The translations under genes and the position numbers were made by a program. Positions 11,919 to 23,207 of a stretch of 64,000 nt of DNA are shown here, piece after piece. Each line of letters opens with the position of its first letter. Positions within the stretch are counted from its first letter, which is position 1. The stretch covers positions 52,787,751-52,851,750 of the forward strand of contig JAWZYU010000018.1 in NCBI GenBank assembly GCA_038380435.1. Direction: 5' to 3'. The notes under the pieces were generated by a model that did not search any database, had not been told where the DNA came from, and saw nothing but the letters and a program-made list of their open reading frames with translations. Source of the DNA: Ryuthela nishihirai. Taxonomy: Eukaryota; Arthropoda; Arachnida; Araneae; Heptathelidae.

Positions 11919-14324
11919 TATATACGATTTCTATTATATGGAGTAGCTTGGGATAAATAAGTCTCGTTAAAAAATATCACTGGGAGGCATATGTCCCATA
12001 TCCCCAACATCCACTCTACTTGCAAGAATAGAAAACTATTTTGATATTCAGTAGTTATCTCTTTATGATGAGAGATTTACCACAGGTATAGCAGAAATCT
12101 CTTATCGTAAGTACCTGAACCAGTTTAAAAGAAAATGAAACAAAATAGGTAGCAACAGGTTAAACGATATTTTTAGGGCAGTGAGAAGGGTGTCTTCTAT
12201 AAGCATACGAGTCTTGTGGTCATAAAACCTGGAAACCTGCGGTTTCCAGATTTTAGTGTCAACTCTAAAAGCCTTGAAATTAATCTCCATTTTTCCACAT
12301 CCTGCATCAGCCCTTCATCAATCGGAAGTCTGGATGTGGCTGGTAGGGCAGAAGAGTTACTCTCTGCGCACTTTAAAATATTTAATGGATGAGAAATTAC
12401 CATTTGTTTCGAACTGTCTAGTAGGTTATGCTAAATATTGGAGTCCTTGTGCCATGGTTCATTTGCGCATTGTTCCAAAAGACTGTAGCTCAGGAATAAA
12501 TCCATCACTGGTTAATCCAACTTGAATTTCACAGCAGGAATCACATTCATGATAGTTTAAAAAATATGCTTTCTTGAAAAGGGCTGCATAATAGTTTCTG
12601 GATGGCACCCAAACCTTACATATAAAAAAGCTTAGTTTACGTCATTTTCAACATATACCTGGTTCTAAAATGAAACAAAAGAATGTAAATTTGCTAGGAA
12701 GTAGCCTAGTCCTTGAACCCCTCCGCGAAAAAGATTCTCACTAACCACTAAACCTCGTTTTTGTACTTATATGGTTGCAGAGAAAAGCTGATACGATAAT
12801 GTAAACCTAGACGAGTATTAGTCATAAGAAAAGTTGTCTGACATGTTTTCTAAGAAATCGTAATTGTTCATGTTGTTAACATTCTATCGAAACAGGAAAG
12901 CGCCCTGTGATTTCCTTTGCTCATTTCCTGTTAGCCATTCCTTTAAAAGTACAAAAAAATCCGGATTTCAGAGTTCATGAAATAACTGGTGCCGCAGGGT
13001 CAACGACTTCCGTTCTGTGGTTGAGAAGTGTGACTCACATGTGAAATTCAATAGCTTCCTAAATTAGGACAAGTGGAGAGAGTAAAACTTTCTTTGTGGG
13101 AACATGCACGATACCAAAAAAAGCATCTTTTGTAAAATTACGACGCTTTTAGCATCCGTATTCACTTAATACTGAAGAAAAAACTATATCTTGTTTCGAA
13201 ATCTTTTACTACATGAAGAATCTCTTATCAATTACTTCTGCGATAACACTTCTTTGATTGTTTCAAAAAGTTCTTCCGTGATAGAAAATCGTGTCTATCG
13301 ACATTTACCTGAAATATTTTACGCAAAGAATGCATTGCAATTATTTTTAGATATTTTTTCATAACTAGTAAAATTTTCCGAAAGCTTTAGACAGTGACAT
13401 GTCACTATTTGAATCAATAATTGAATATAATGATTTGAAGCATAATAATGAATGAATGTTTCAAACATAATGATTTATGTACCATTTTATGTACCAAATT
13501 CTGTATCAAATTGTTTTTTTTAGCTGTAAAAAATTCGCTACTTCTTAAATCTGAGCTAATTAAATATTTAACGAATTTCAGAGTGGTCAGTCCCTCTGAT
13601 GATAGTGATAGTTGATTGTTTTGACCACTGGTTCCCTACCGTTTTGGGCTTAATGCCCCTTTTACCAAGTATTGTTTTTCTTAGGTCCCCTCTTCATGGA
13701 AATCAAATAATATTCCTGTATAAAATTAATTGAAAAAATATTTACCTTATATACATTAATATGCAAATTTACGAGTATTATGATCCATGGATTTCAGAGT
13801 TCATCTATAGAAATAAAATATGCATAAATAGGTTAATCTAACTATTCGCTATGCTAGTTTACCTGTTTCCTCAGAAAAACTCAAGAAACCGCCCACACAA
13901 ATTACTAAAATGTATCTTTTGGGAACTTCTGGTTTAGACAAAATATGAATTATTTATAATTCTAAAGGTAAGATAGAAAGGGTTCCTTTACATGATATTG
14001 AAATGATTTGCATACAAATGTTTACTGAAAACAGGTATTAAAAAAATTAATCTTTGCTAATCATTAAATACTGAAATCCACTGTTTAGAATAAAATCTAA
14101 GTACAATTTGCTACTATCAAGTATAGCTATTTCCGTTGCAGGGCAAATTAGACGGTATTTTCATTTATTTTTTATCTCCAGTATTTTTTACTCCTTGTTC
14201 AGAAACAGTTGGTCACATTCCAATTTGATCCATAAAAGGTCTTCCCGGGAAGGAAGAAAATTTATGAGATCAAATCTTTACGTTTCTTTAACCTACGATG
14301 ATGGAATGCTGCATAAGGAATTCA
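11919..14324. other. mostly unassigned DNA
   Basis: No gene is recognised. Overlapping open frames around 12100-12525 on both strands have no known domain. A tRNA-like scrap (aaccactaaacctcg, near 12740) may be an old SINE remnant. The stretch from 13630 (cactggttccctaccgtttt) resembles a hAT-type terminus, but I could not find a matching other end. Confidence 0.45.
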
Positions 14325-14688
14325 GTTGGGTTGTTTTACCTCTGAGCGGCACTTTTTTTTTTGCATGCAATAGGGTAAATGACGAAGTCACAAGGACTCC
14401 AAAGGTTCAGAGAAGGTTGGGGGAGGGGACCCACTGGAACAGCTGTTGGGAGACAGATGGTAGACTCCCATCAAGGCCATCCAGCGTGTTCTTTAACGTG
14501 CACAGGGTACGGCTTTACCCGCACAAGAGAACACGGTTTAACGTGCCTTTTCAAGCCCATCGGTGTCCCCTACTGACCGCGGGCAGTTTTGCGGAGATAA
14601 ATCTCAACACTGACCCAACTGGGACTCGAACCTGCGAACTGCAGATTACGAGCCTGGCGCGCTACCGACTGAGCCACTCCAGCCCCTC
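14325..14688 (-). repeat. SINE family A, full-length
   Basis: It reads in reverse from ttgggttgttttacctctga (the tail) to the tRNA-like head, whose complement includes cgctaccgactgagccactc. Flanks aggaattcagt and aggagttcaat form an 11-bp imperfect target-site duplication. The long forward frame 14108-14701 simply runs through this SINE and is not a gene. Confidence 0.88.
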
Positions 14689-15082
14689 AGGAGTTCAATG
14701 ATGGTAGTTATAACCTTTAAGAGAAATCTCTCTCCCATTTTTTTTTCCGGGTAGGAATGACTTTTTTGTTTAGAGGGGAGAGAAAAATTGGACGGTCAAA
14801 TCCTTACCTTACTTTAACCCTTTCAATCCCGAAATAAATGGTTATTCTAGTAACGATTGGAGTACAATACTATTGCTATGTGGATCCAAAAGAGCATTTT
14901 TTTGCCATAAAACATTTAAAATAATGAAAATTAAAAGATTGAAAATAAAAAAAAAAACTAAGTATAAACTTAAAACAAATTTAAGATACAAAATTAAAAG
15001 AAAACTAAGATACAAAATTAAAACATAATTAAGATACAAATTAAAAAATAACTAAGATACAAAATAAAAATAAAATAATAAA
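14689..15082. other. unassigned A-rich DNA
   Basis: Includes short repeats of taagatacaaaattaaaa (about 14980-15060), a simple A-rich degenerate tandem. Nothing else is recognised. Confidence 0.5.
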
Positions 15083-15164
15083 TACCCCCTCAAGCAGCTG
15101 CTTGCTACAGAGGTTTGGCAGGAGCCTGTCAGTTTGTATGCCAAAGTAGAAGGTCTGTGAGGAT
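15083..15164 (-). repeat. SINE family B, 3' half
   Basis: Contains the reversed tail ccccctcaagcagctgcttg, followed by caggagcctgtcag and a agaaggtctgtgaggata end. The tRNA head is absent, so this is a 5'-truncated copy. Confidence 0.8.
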
Positions 15165-15661
15165 AAGTTTTTAAAAAGAGAATGGGACCCGCCTTGAGTG
15201 GCGGGTTCGATTCTCTTTGAGTAACTATTATCCCATTCTCATTGGTAATCCTTTCTCTCCATGAGTTCGTGAAATTCCTGGCTCATAACTACGGAAACAC
15301 TTCATACAAAGCTTTCGCGGGCTGCTGAAGAAAATTTCTGTTAAAAGTTTGCCAGCGGTCATTAGTGGTCTAGATTAGAGGTCTTCAAACTTTTTTGTCT
15401 GGGGGCAGCGTTCCTAATTGTCTAAAGGCTGACCGTGATTTTTTTTTTTGAGGGAGCCATTTTTTCAGTTTATTTTCATCGCATCTTTTTACGTCTTTAT
15501 TGTTTCTGTTTGCTTAGTTATGACAGTGCATCTAACTAAGTATATAAGCATTACCTAATAATCCAAATTTGATATCTATACTGCGAAACGTCCATGCCGT
15601 AGCGCGCAATTTCAAATGAAAGTAGCAACAAATATTAGAGTAATAATAATAAAAAAAATTA
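15165..15661. other. unassigned DNA
   Basis: A possible hAT-like terminus (gaggtcttcaaacttttttg) lies near 15378 without a clear partner. No gene is seen. Confidence 0.4.
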
Positions 15662-15715
15662 AATACCCCCTCAAGCAACTGCTTGCCACAGAGGTCTGAC
15701 AGGAACTAACAGTTA
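15662..15715 (-). repeat. SINE family B, tail fragment
   Basis: Reversed tail ccccctcaagcaactgcttg plus acagaggtctgacaggaact; only about 54 bp survive. Confidence 0.7.
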
Positions 15716-15814
15716 TAAAACTGAACTTGCTCAATTATTTCAGTAATAATAAATTCATGAATATGTGTAAAAAAAACATCATGTGAAAATCTCTTCATTC
15801 TGTGTTGTGTAAAG

Positions 15815-16151
15815 CAGGGTTTCGTAAACCTTTTTCTACCGCCTCCAGAAAATAACTTTTTTTCGAGGCCCTTAAACTCGAAAAATCCAGAATGGAAACT
15901 TAGATACATTAAATATGGGGCAAAATTTTGGTATTCATACATCCTATTTCATTTCCATTTAGAATATTTGTTACTTGATGCAATTAAATCGCAAATTTGC
16001 CGATTTGCTTCATTATTCATTTTTTTAAACCCCATGTTACGTGAATGAGTTTCAAAACAAATTTTTTATTCTTTACGGTACGAAAATTTAAAGTTAAAAG
16101 TTAATGCACTGTGGTCCTTTCCAAAGACTCTGTGGCCCAAACAAAACCCTG
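15815..16151. mobile_element. hAT-type non-autonomous element
   Basis: The left end is cagggtttcgtaaacc and the right end is caaacaaaaccctg. Flanks gtgtaaag and atgtagag agree at 6 of 8 positions, consistent with an eroded 8-bp hAT duplication. The 337-bp interior has no domain. Confidence 0.55.
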
Positions 16152-16379
16152 ATGTAGAGTTCGGTTCATTAACCTCGGTATACATGACACAAAATTATTT
16201 ATAGCCTGATTTACAACCGGGTTCAGTCAAGTTTCCCAGACGGCATTCCCACCCACGTGACGATATCTATGAATGTCTAGAGATAAATTGTGTGCAGTGA
16301 CGAATGATCCATTGTGTTTTGTAATTTCGTCATTTTTCGACACGTGAGAAATCATTTCAAGGCATTAAACCTCGTTTTG

Positions 16380-16620
16380 TTGGTCACGTTAACACTCGTT
16401 GCGCGTTTATTTTATACTCCCCCAAAAACGAAAAGCGTTTACGACGACTGAATTGTGCTCCCTATTGGTCAACCACGCAGTCTAGAGATATTCGAAAGCA
16501 TTCCAATTGGTTGAGTGTCTTTACACGAGGGGAGTGACTTCGGTCACATCAGCAACTGACACTTTTCGTAGCTGTAGTCCTCTTGGCTGTCTGTCACAAA
16601 CACAAAGATACAACTGGTAA
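16380..16620 (+). promoter_or_regulatory. candidate promoter and non-coding first exon
   Basis: This stretch is more GC-balanced than its surroundings. It has CCAAT-type boxes in both orientations (ccctattggtcaacc near 16460 and ttccaattggttgag near 16500), CpG-containing words (gttgcgcgtttattttata) and a nearby E-box cacgtg (16340). It is followed by gtagctgtagtcctcttggc and then caactg|gtaaaacg (about 16613), which resembles a splice donor. No known gene is attached, the transcription start is not defined, and a Tigger-like transposon lies about 180 bp downstream. This is an inference from base composition and motifs only. Confidence 0.3.
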
Positions 16621-16795
16621 AACGCCTGTTATTGTAATAGTAGCAATAAAATATATGAAAACGAAAATAATGGTGATAATAATTAAAGACAAGAAGTTTT
16701 GAAAGGATCAGAAAATAATCCAATCACAAGAGAGTGGTCAGAGATACGAAATGACCAATCTTCAGCAGGACAAACTGTCTCTCCCAAATAGCGTA

Positions 16796-17754
16796 CACTC
16801 GAGTCTCTTTTTATGCGGTAGATATGTTCCACAGAAAACCGCATATAAAAAAGTCGCACAAAAAAAGACATAGTTTAAGTTGAAAAATTAGGGATACGTT
16901 CCATAATTTCCTCAAACCGCATAAAACCAAAGCAATGAGTTAAAATAAACCGAAAATCGCATAAAAAAAAGCATATGAAAATTCAGGAAAATAAAAATGC
17001 ATAAAAAAAGTGAGGAAAATTGGTTCGGAAATCTGAAAGAAATTGATATAAAACTTAAAATAGGTTTGTTTTAAACTTGTATCCATTTAATCTTACTGAA
17101 AAGAAATAATTCTTTTTATTTTCATCAGAATTATCGTCGCTATCTGACAATAATCGGCAGCATTTTTGAACTGGTGTGAAATCACTTTTATCACTAGAAG
17201 AGATAGATAAATAACCACTTATAAGAATTATTCTTTGAGTTAAATCTTCAATCCATTTTACGAGCGCTCGTTCCGTTTTCTCTAATAAAGCATTTCTTGA
17301 GTACGATGATAATTTTGCACTTAGTTTTGTGCCAGAAATGACCGATTTTCTTATTGCGACTTCATTCTTTTTAATGGCTCTGATAATAGATTTGCCTGAA
17401 CTAAAATGTTTACCAATCGCTGTAGATCCTTCTCCTTTTGCTAAGAGATCTAAAATAGCAATTTTCATTTCCAAAGAAATTGCTTTTCTTTGGGGCTTTT
17501 TTTTTCTCCATTGGGCCAAATTAAATCTGTAAAATAAAAATTAGCAACATTTAGACTTACGATAATGAAAAGACAAACACCTACTCACATAAAAAATTGT
17601 ACATTAAACTTCTCGAACACTCACTGCTTACACGTTCACTACTTGTATGTAAATGCGAAGTCACAACGGGGAACCCCAGAATTTGCATGAAATATACGCA
17701 CCGCATAACTTCAAAACCGCATTAAAAAGATACGCATAAAAAGAGACTCCAGTG
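16796..17754 (-). mobile_element. Tigger/pogo-like element, internally deleted
   Basis: TA-flanked termini cactcgagtctctttttatg and cgcataaaaagagactccag-tg are inverted repeats. Subterminal words of the type ccgcataaaaa recur inside both ends. At 959 bp it is too short for a complete pogo-superfamily transposase, and it contains only the DNA-binding half described in the next entry. Confidence 0.8.
17055..17519 (-). pseudogene. Tigger-like transposase N-terminus (CENP-B/psq HTH) fused to a tail
   Basis: The 154-codon frame starts MAQWRKKKPQRKAISLEMK and continues with ILDLLAKGEGSTAIGKHFSS, a psq-type helix-turn-helix as in CENP-B, jerky and TIGD proteins. It then has RNALLEKTERALVKWIED, the start of the second DNA-binding domain. 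After about residue 95 the protein leaves the family and runs into an acidic, Ser/Asp-rich tail (SSSDKSDF, SDSDDNSDE) resembling the C-terminal tails of Tigger transposases. The whole DDE catalytic domain is therefore missing, as expected from an internal deletion that stayed open. It could still encode a DNA-binding peptide, but there is no evidence that it is expressed. Confidence 0.75.
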
Positions 17755-17756
17755 TA

Positions 17757-19063
17757 TACAATACCGTTCTTTCGTACGTTCTCTGCATTTTATGATGGCT
17801 TAATTGATAATCTTCACGTATGTTTCCTTAAATGATATGTCTCATGGGTAATATATATACCTGTTTATTTTTTCACAAGATAGACTATAACCTGATTTGC
17901 TTTGTCTCATTCTTTTTCGACCTTTTGATTCCTTGAACCTTTGAAACCTTTTGAGTTTTCGATGTCTCCATATAAACTCGCAAGAAACTTTACTTTGAAT
18001 CCTTATTTAAACTATTTGTCATCTTTCTCTAAGGCCGTGTCTTTAAATTACACGAAGTGTGATATCAGTATGAATATGTTAACCCAACAGAGAAGAAAGG
18101 AATTCCAGACTTGTAAACAATATCTATTGTACAAGAGGAATGCGCAAAATCTTTCTATTACCATATTCAAATACGGAATTTAATGATTTGCCTACATCGG
18201 GGACATAATTTTGTTTCTATTCGATGTTGTGAAAATGAAGTCAGAATTTTACTAGACGACGGTAAACAATTGCAATATCTCAGTCTCGTTCTATAAATAT
18301 TTGAAGATTTGAGGCCAATTCATTTAAATCTCTTACTACTCAATATTGGTATCAAAAGTTGTGATCAATCACTATATCAAACAATTATTTCTAGTGAAAA
18401 AAACCCTCATAATTTCCCCTATCACCACATGGTTTCTAAAACTATAAAAAAGTTTTTTTCTTGCTTTCAATACTTTCATTCGCTTACAAGGTTTAAAATT
18501 CTAGACCACGGGTTCTTGAAAATTTTCAGATCCCGCACGCCTGCAGCGATGTTCGGAAGCCTCGCAGCCCCATTTACAGCACTCCTTGCTTGGTTTAGTT
18601 TGGAAAATAAGCAAAATTAAAAAAACGATTTCCAAATAGTTTTTTCGAACCCACTGCACTCCTTTCCCGCATTCCGGTTTTGGAATCAATCAGATCTGGA
18701 CTTATCTGTTCTAGACCAAGGACTTCATTCAAACTTTCGGCCAAGAGTCCATGTTAAGAATTAAGAGACCAAATATCCTGATTGACAAATTTTAATTTTT
18801 TTAAAAGCAATTCTTCCTAGTTCTCCCCGAACCATTTAATATTTTTCACTCAATAAGTCTCCGAGAGTTTATATTACCACTAATAAACGAGGAAAGATTT
18901 CGCTATTGTGCTTGTTTTACTCTTTGGATCAGAACTGTGAATTCAAAATAAGAATAGTTTTCGTTAATTATATACTAAATAATTTTTACTTGTTACTTTG
19001 AAAAAGTACAGTTATTATTTGGCAACAGTCTTGCTTTCTCTATTCCTTGCAAACCGGCTGGTA
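17757..19063. other. unassigned DNA
   Basis: Open frames 17941-18183 and 18309-18620 have no domain I recognise. The word ttctagac occurs at about 18498 and again at about 18706 around a ~200-bp segment beginning cacgggttcttgaaaatttt. The ends are not inverted repeats, so I do not call it a transposon. Confidence 0.45.
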
Positions 19064-19281
19064 AAATCGCTCAAAAAAATATCCGAACACTATGGTTGAT
19101 TACAGAAATTCAGAAAAAATATCTGGCAATGATTTTTTTTTAGAAATTAGTGATCAGGCAACCTTCATGTACTGTACACGAAGGGTCCCAGATCACTAAT
19201 TTCTATAAAAAATCATTGCCACATATTTTTTCTGAATTCTGTAATCAACCATAGTGTTCGGATAATTTTTTTGAGCGACTG
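19064..19281. mobile_element. fold-back MITE, copy 1
   Basis: It is almost a complete palindrome. The left arm (tcgctcaaaaaaatatccg, then aacactatggttgattacag) is mirrored by the right arm (ctgtaatcaaccatagtgtt, then cggataatttttttgagcga), with TA on both sides. The arms meet near gtactgtac. It is the same element as 45149-45364 and codes for nothing. Confidence 0.88.
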
Positions 19282-19350
19282 TAGTTTACAATATCTCGGA
19301 TTAATACATCTAAACTAAATAAATCCGAATAAATCGAAAAGATTGCTTAT

Positions 19351-19476
19351 TCGTGAAATAATAAGCTGAAAAAAAATTGGTTTTGCCGTCAGTAGGATTA
19401 GAACCCACGTCTCCTGGAAACGTGTCAGGAATCCCACTCACGGCGAAACCAATTTTTTTCAACTTATTATTTCGTG
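19351..19476 (-). repeat. tRNA-like core inside long inverted repeats
   Basis: Arms of about 37 bp (aataataagctgaaaaaaaa then ttggttttgccgt; and acggcgaaaccaattttttt then caacttattattt) enclose a ~60-nt core. On the reverse strand the core reads like a compact tRNA: gccgtgagtgggattcctg, then cacgtttccaggagacgtgg, then gttctaatcctactgacggc. The acceptor-like ends pair at 6 of 7 positions, and gtgggttctaatcctac forms a T-arm-like stem-loop with a ttctaat loop. A D-arm and an ordinary 7-nt anticodon loop are not clear. It may be an unusual tRNA-derived mobile element. Confidence 0.5.
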
Positions 19477-20194
19477 AGTTCCATGTCTACAGAACACATC
19501 CTGTGATTCTTTGCTATGAATTATTGCCTATTCGTGTTTTCCAAAAGAAAAGTAGCTTCGGTGGTGAAGTGGGATCTATCGAGTTGAATATAGGGACGGA
19601 TCTACAGGAGAGGCCAAGGAGGTCAGGCGCCTTAAAATGCCTTTGAAATGATAGTAAGGTTAATAGAAATATGAAATAACTTTTTTTAACGACCGATAAA
19701 ACGGAGGGAGAAATGTTATACTGCAATGGAAATCTGGTCTCTTGCCCCCCCCACTCTTTCCCTCCCCTTTATTTTTTCAGGATCTATCGACTTTATTTCC
19801 CCATCCCCACCCCCTCTTTTTTTTTGTAAATCGAACCTGTTTAAATATTTAAATAAAATCATTAAATGCAGTAGCTTTATTTTGAAAACAAAAGATTTAA
19901 CATCAAACTGACTTCTTAAAATTCCTGTAATATATAAATATGATAAGTGTATTTACATTGTCACAAATATAGCTCTCATAGAAACCTTTAAATCTGTTTT
20001 GTACGTTTTTTTTTTCAATGCTCTAATTATATTTATAGTATTCAGTCATAGTTTACAGTCTGTAATCATATCTGCATCTTTTATATCACTATTATAAGCT
20101 TATAATCCATGACTAACTGAATATTTGAGGATATTCAAATATAAGAATCTTGATACACACTGAGTGATCATCGAATTATGACATCCTCCCTAAT
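19477..20194. other. unassigned DNA
   Basis: Pyrimidine-rich runs occur near 19745-19825. No gene is recognised. Confidence 0.45.
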
Positions 20195-20815
20195 AGTGTT
20201 GGCAAACTTTCGCACGGATAACGGCTTGTAGCTACCTTGGCATCGATTTCACTAGATGTCTGAAAACGTCAGAAGGGATTTGTAGTCATGCATCCTGCAA
20301 GGCATCCCACAGTTCCTAAATGGAGAATGGCGGTCTCACATCATGTTCTAGAGTATCTTACAAGTATTTTATGGGACTGATATATGGGGAATTTGGTGAC
20401 CAAGAAAACGGTTATGCCCACTGCATGTTTCTCGGACTACTCCTGTACAGTCCGGACTTGGTAACACAGCACATTACCTTTCTGGAAGATTCTATTCTTT
20501 TCTGGTAACAGGTGCAACATGACAGAGTGGTAGTGGTCAAAAAAGAGCTCTCAGTAGCCTAGACCAGACATCGGTCCTTGCTCACCGGGGATCCTAATTC
20601 GTACCAGCAAATCATGCCCTATACCATGATACCACCGCCATCCACCTGGGCAGTGGACACACTGTACAAAGGATTATCGACTCCTGTTGTTTGTACCATG
20701 CATGAAAGTCCTCCATCGACATGGTGTATAAAAATTTTCGACGGCGGACCAGCACACTTTTTCCCACTCCTCGATTATCCACCGGGCATGTCTGTCTGCT
20801 AAAGTCTCGACTTCC
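20195..20815 (-). pseudogene. Tc1-like transposase, heavily degraded
   Basis: On the reverse strand the pieces ADRHARWIIEEWEKVCWSAV, then GGWRWYHGIGHDLLVRIRIP and GEQGPMSGLGY-ELFFDHYHS, follow the order of a Tc1-type catalytic domain. A FQKGN-LCYQ-RTVQE segment follows, in which the expected QQDNAPCHT catalytic-Asp motif is mutated. The end (RFQTSSEIDAKVAT) matches the usual C-terminal RFQTLIESMPRRVAA-like segment. Several stops and frameshifts interrupt it, and no terminal inverted repeats were found. Confidence 0.65.
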
Positions 20816-21047
20816 TCACAGACCTACTCTGCTTGCCACAGAAGTGATTACTGGATAGGTAATTTTTTTTTTCTAATAACTTTAAGAAATTTAAATTGAA
20901 TTTTAAATTCAAATATAATTCTCAAATAAATGAATTCCGTGTGAACATAAGGAATGGTAATTAATCAAATATATATTAATGTTTAACAAAAAAGAAAGTT
21001 TTTCGTATGTAATGGAATTTTATTTCTTGTTCTATCTCATTTCTGCC
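20816..21047. other. unassigned DNA
   Basis: No recognised feature. Confidence 0.5.
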
Positions 21048-21265
21048 GTCCCGTGGCCGAGTGGTTAGCACGCTTGGCTACTGATCTAAGAGACCTGGGT
21101 TCGAGCCCCGGATTTAGGCATGGATGTGTGTGTCGTTTTTCTGCTGAGGTCCTGCCATCCTCTCAGATCTCCTACTGTGGCATATAAACTGACAGGCTCC
21201 TGTCAGACCTCTGTGGTCAAGCAGCTGCTTGAGGGGATATTTATTTTTATTATTATTAACTAATT
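21048..21265 (+). repeat. SINE family B, full-length
   Basis: This is one of the best family B copies. The head is gtcccgtggccgagtggtta, box B gggttcgagccccg, and the body gtcgtttttctgctgaggtc. The tail carries the hairpin ctgacaggctcctgtcag and the palindrome region, here with one extra base (caagcagctgcttg preceded by ggt), followed by a T/A-rich end. Confidence 0.9.
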
Positions 21266-21920
21266 AGAAAATATTTAAAATGGAGCTGCTATCAAAACAC
21301 CATATATTTATTCTATTTGCATCCTTCTGTAATATTATACAGATTTCAACTAAGCTGTTTTTTTTTGTACGGCATCTGTAAATATTAAGCACTGTGATCA
21401 GATAAAATATGAATCTGAGATGAAATAAAGTACATTTTTATGAGTATTCGGAATTTCATGAACTACATAAATTAGTCTTCCAACTTTTAGTACCGATTTA
21501 ATTGTCAGTGGACGATTGTTACACATTGTTAATGCTTGTTACTCAATTTCATAATAATTAGCGTATTCGAGGAGGGGAGTACTAATCGACAATGCATGTT
21601 TCTTCCACGTCATGCTGATTTTAGCCTCTTCTCAAGTTCGTGCGCGGTTGGCTCATTGTTGAAGACAGTGAGTTTTGCGTAGTAATTACTATGCAAAATG
21701 TTGAAAGAGTATTATATCTTTTTTAACAGATTTTGGCCCCTTGTAATTTCCCAGATATTTGACAGACTGGTTCCAAAATTTAAACATGGGTTTCCCTCGT
21801 ATCACCTCATATTGCTTTAAAATTTCAAGTTCCTGCCTGGATAATGCAGCGTAATTGAATGACTATGAAATTGTAGGGGATTAGGCATGAGTTTGCAAGA
21901 GTTCGGTTTTTGATAAATTC
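21266..21920. other. unassigned DNA
   Basis: No gene or repeat recognised. Confidence 0.5.
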
Positions 21921-22080
21921 TAAGGGACCTGGGTTCGATCCCCGGGTAAGGCATGGCTGTTTGTGTCGTTTTTCTGCTGAGGTCCTGCCATCCTACTACT
22001 ATGGCATATAAACTGACAAGCTCCTGTCAGACCTCTGTGGCAAGCAGCTGCTTGAGGGAGTATTTATTTTTATTTATTTA
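21921..22080 (+). repeat. SINE family B, 5'-truncated
   Basis: It begins within the tRNA-like head (taagggacctgggttcgatc) and runs through ctgctgaggtcctgccatcc to gcaagcagctgcttgaggga and a T-rich tail. Confidence 0.88.
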
Positions 22081-22164
22081 TATGTGCTATGAATAATATT
22101 ATTTTACGCAGATATTAAATTGCAGGCTCATTTTAAGTTTTTGAAGGGTTCTGTGAGAAGAATT

Positions 22165-22290
22165 TTAGTGGAACAAACAAATGGTAATGTTGATGATGTA
22201 CATAAATGGATAACATGCAATAAACTTTCTATCAATGCATCGAAAAGAAAGTATATGGGTTGTCTATAAGTATTGTTATCGGAAATTTCA
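22165..22290 (+). pseudogene. LINE reverse-transcriptase fragment
   Basis: The forward frame reads VDDVHKWITCNKLSINASKR then KYMGCL and a stop. This matches the segment just downstream of the catalytic YADD box in CR1/jockey-like reverse transcriptases (…L..W…N.LSIN..KT.YM). Only ~40 codons remain and no YADD box is preserved. The same region is represented, more degraded, at 62880 onward. Confidence 0.6.
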
Positions 22291-23207
22291 TGTATATATG
22301 TATGAAGAATTAATTGATAGCTGATTTTGAACTTTTACTGCTCCTTAGCATGAACGAAAACGTTTAACCGTGATATTAGACTTAAATACTAGATTATATT
22401 ATCCTTTTATAAAAATCTATACTTTGGAGATAAGGCATGTTGGCATTAAAAATTTGAATGAATACATTCTGAGAATATCACTGCAACTAACATTAAGGAA
22501 ATTTGAGATATAAATATAAATTTTATCTATTATTAAGATAATTATAGCGTAAAACCGCAAAAATATCCATACACCTATAATTTTATAAATTAAAGTCATC
22601 TGTAAACTTTCAATTCTAAGTGTATTTCAGGAAACATTTTTTCAGAGAATTTCGTCTTGTTACGTTCAACCCTGATTAACCTGTGAACTTGTCTTTATTT
22701 ATGTATTAAACTTATACGTTTTGGATGAAATAAACTTTTCAATTGAATTCAGTTCAGTAGCAAGTTCATTGATAATCAAAAGAATATTGTTAGCTATTTG
22801 CAGAAATTAATGGGAAAGCGAAGTTTTCACAGTGAGTTGGACATTAATAAAATTAACTACCTACAGGTGGAATTAAGAAAATTAACTACCTACAGGTGGA
22901 AACTGATATCTTTACAAATCGGGTCAAGGAAAAAACTACAGAAAAATATCTAATATAAGATAATTTAATAACATTTGTACAAAGACTAATAGCATTAATG
23001 TTATAATTAATGCTTTTGAAACAACTACAAAGACCATAGATCTTTCCTCCCCAGAAATACTCATAGACAATGAGTGCCATTGGAAACAGGATATTAGCTG
23101 CTAGTTAGGGGAATTTCTGAGAAGTGGCGAAATATGTGATGACAATTAAGGTGTCGAATGATCGCTTATTTAATCTATTAGCATGAAATCTCCCACTGGA
23201 AAACAGA
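22291..23207. other. unassigned DNA with a small tandem duplication
   Basis: The word gaaaattaactacctacaggtgga-type unit is repeated in tandem at about 22849-22900 (aattaactacctacaggtgg twice). No gene is recognised. Confidence 0.5.

Noticed and set aside
13630..13900. hAT-type element starting cactggttccctacc
   Set aside because: No matching right terminus or 8-bp duplication found.
14108..14701. 197-codon protein-coding gene
   Set aside because: Most of the frame is the reverse complement of a family A SINE with its target duplication.
18498..18713. Transposon bounded by ttctagac
   Set aside because: The 8-base word repeats, but the inner ends are not inverted repeats; chance is likely.
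21048..21110. Functional tRNA-Ser/Leu gene
   Set aside because: No long variable arm, an odd 8-base anticodon loop, and the same sequence recurs many times as the head of family B SINEs.
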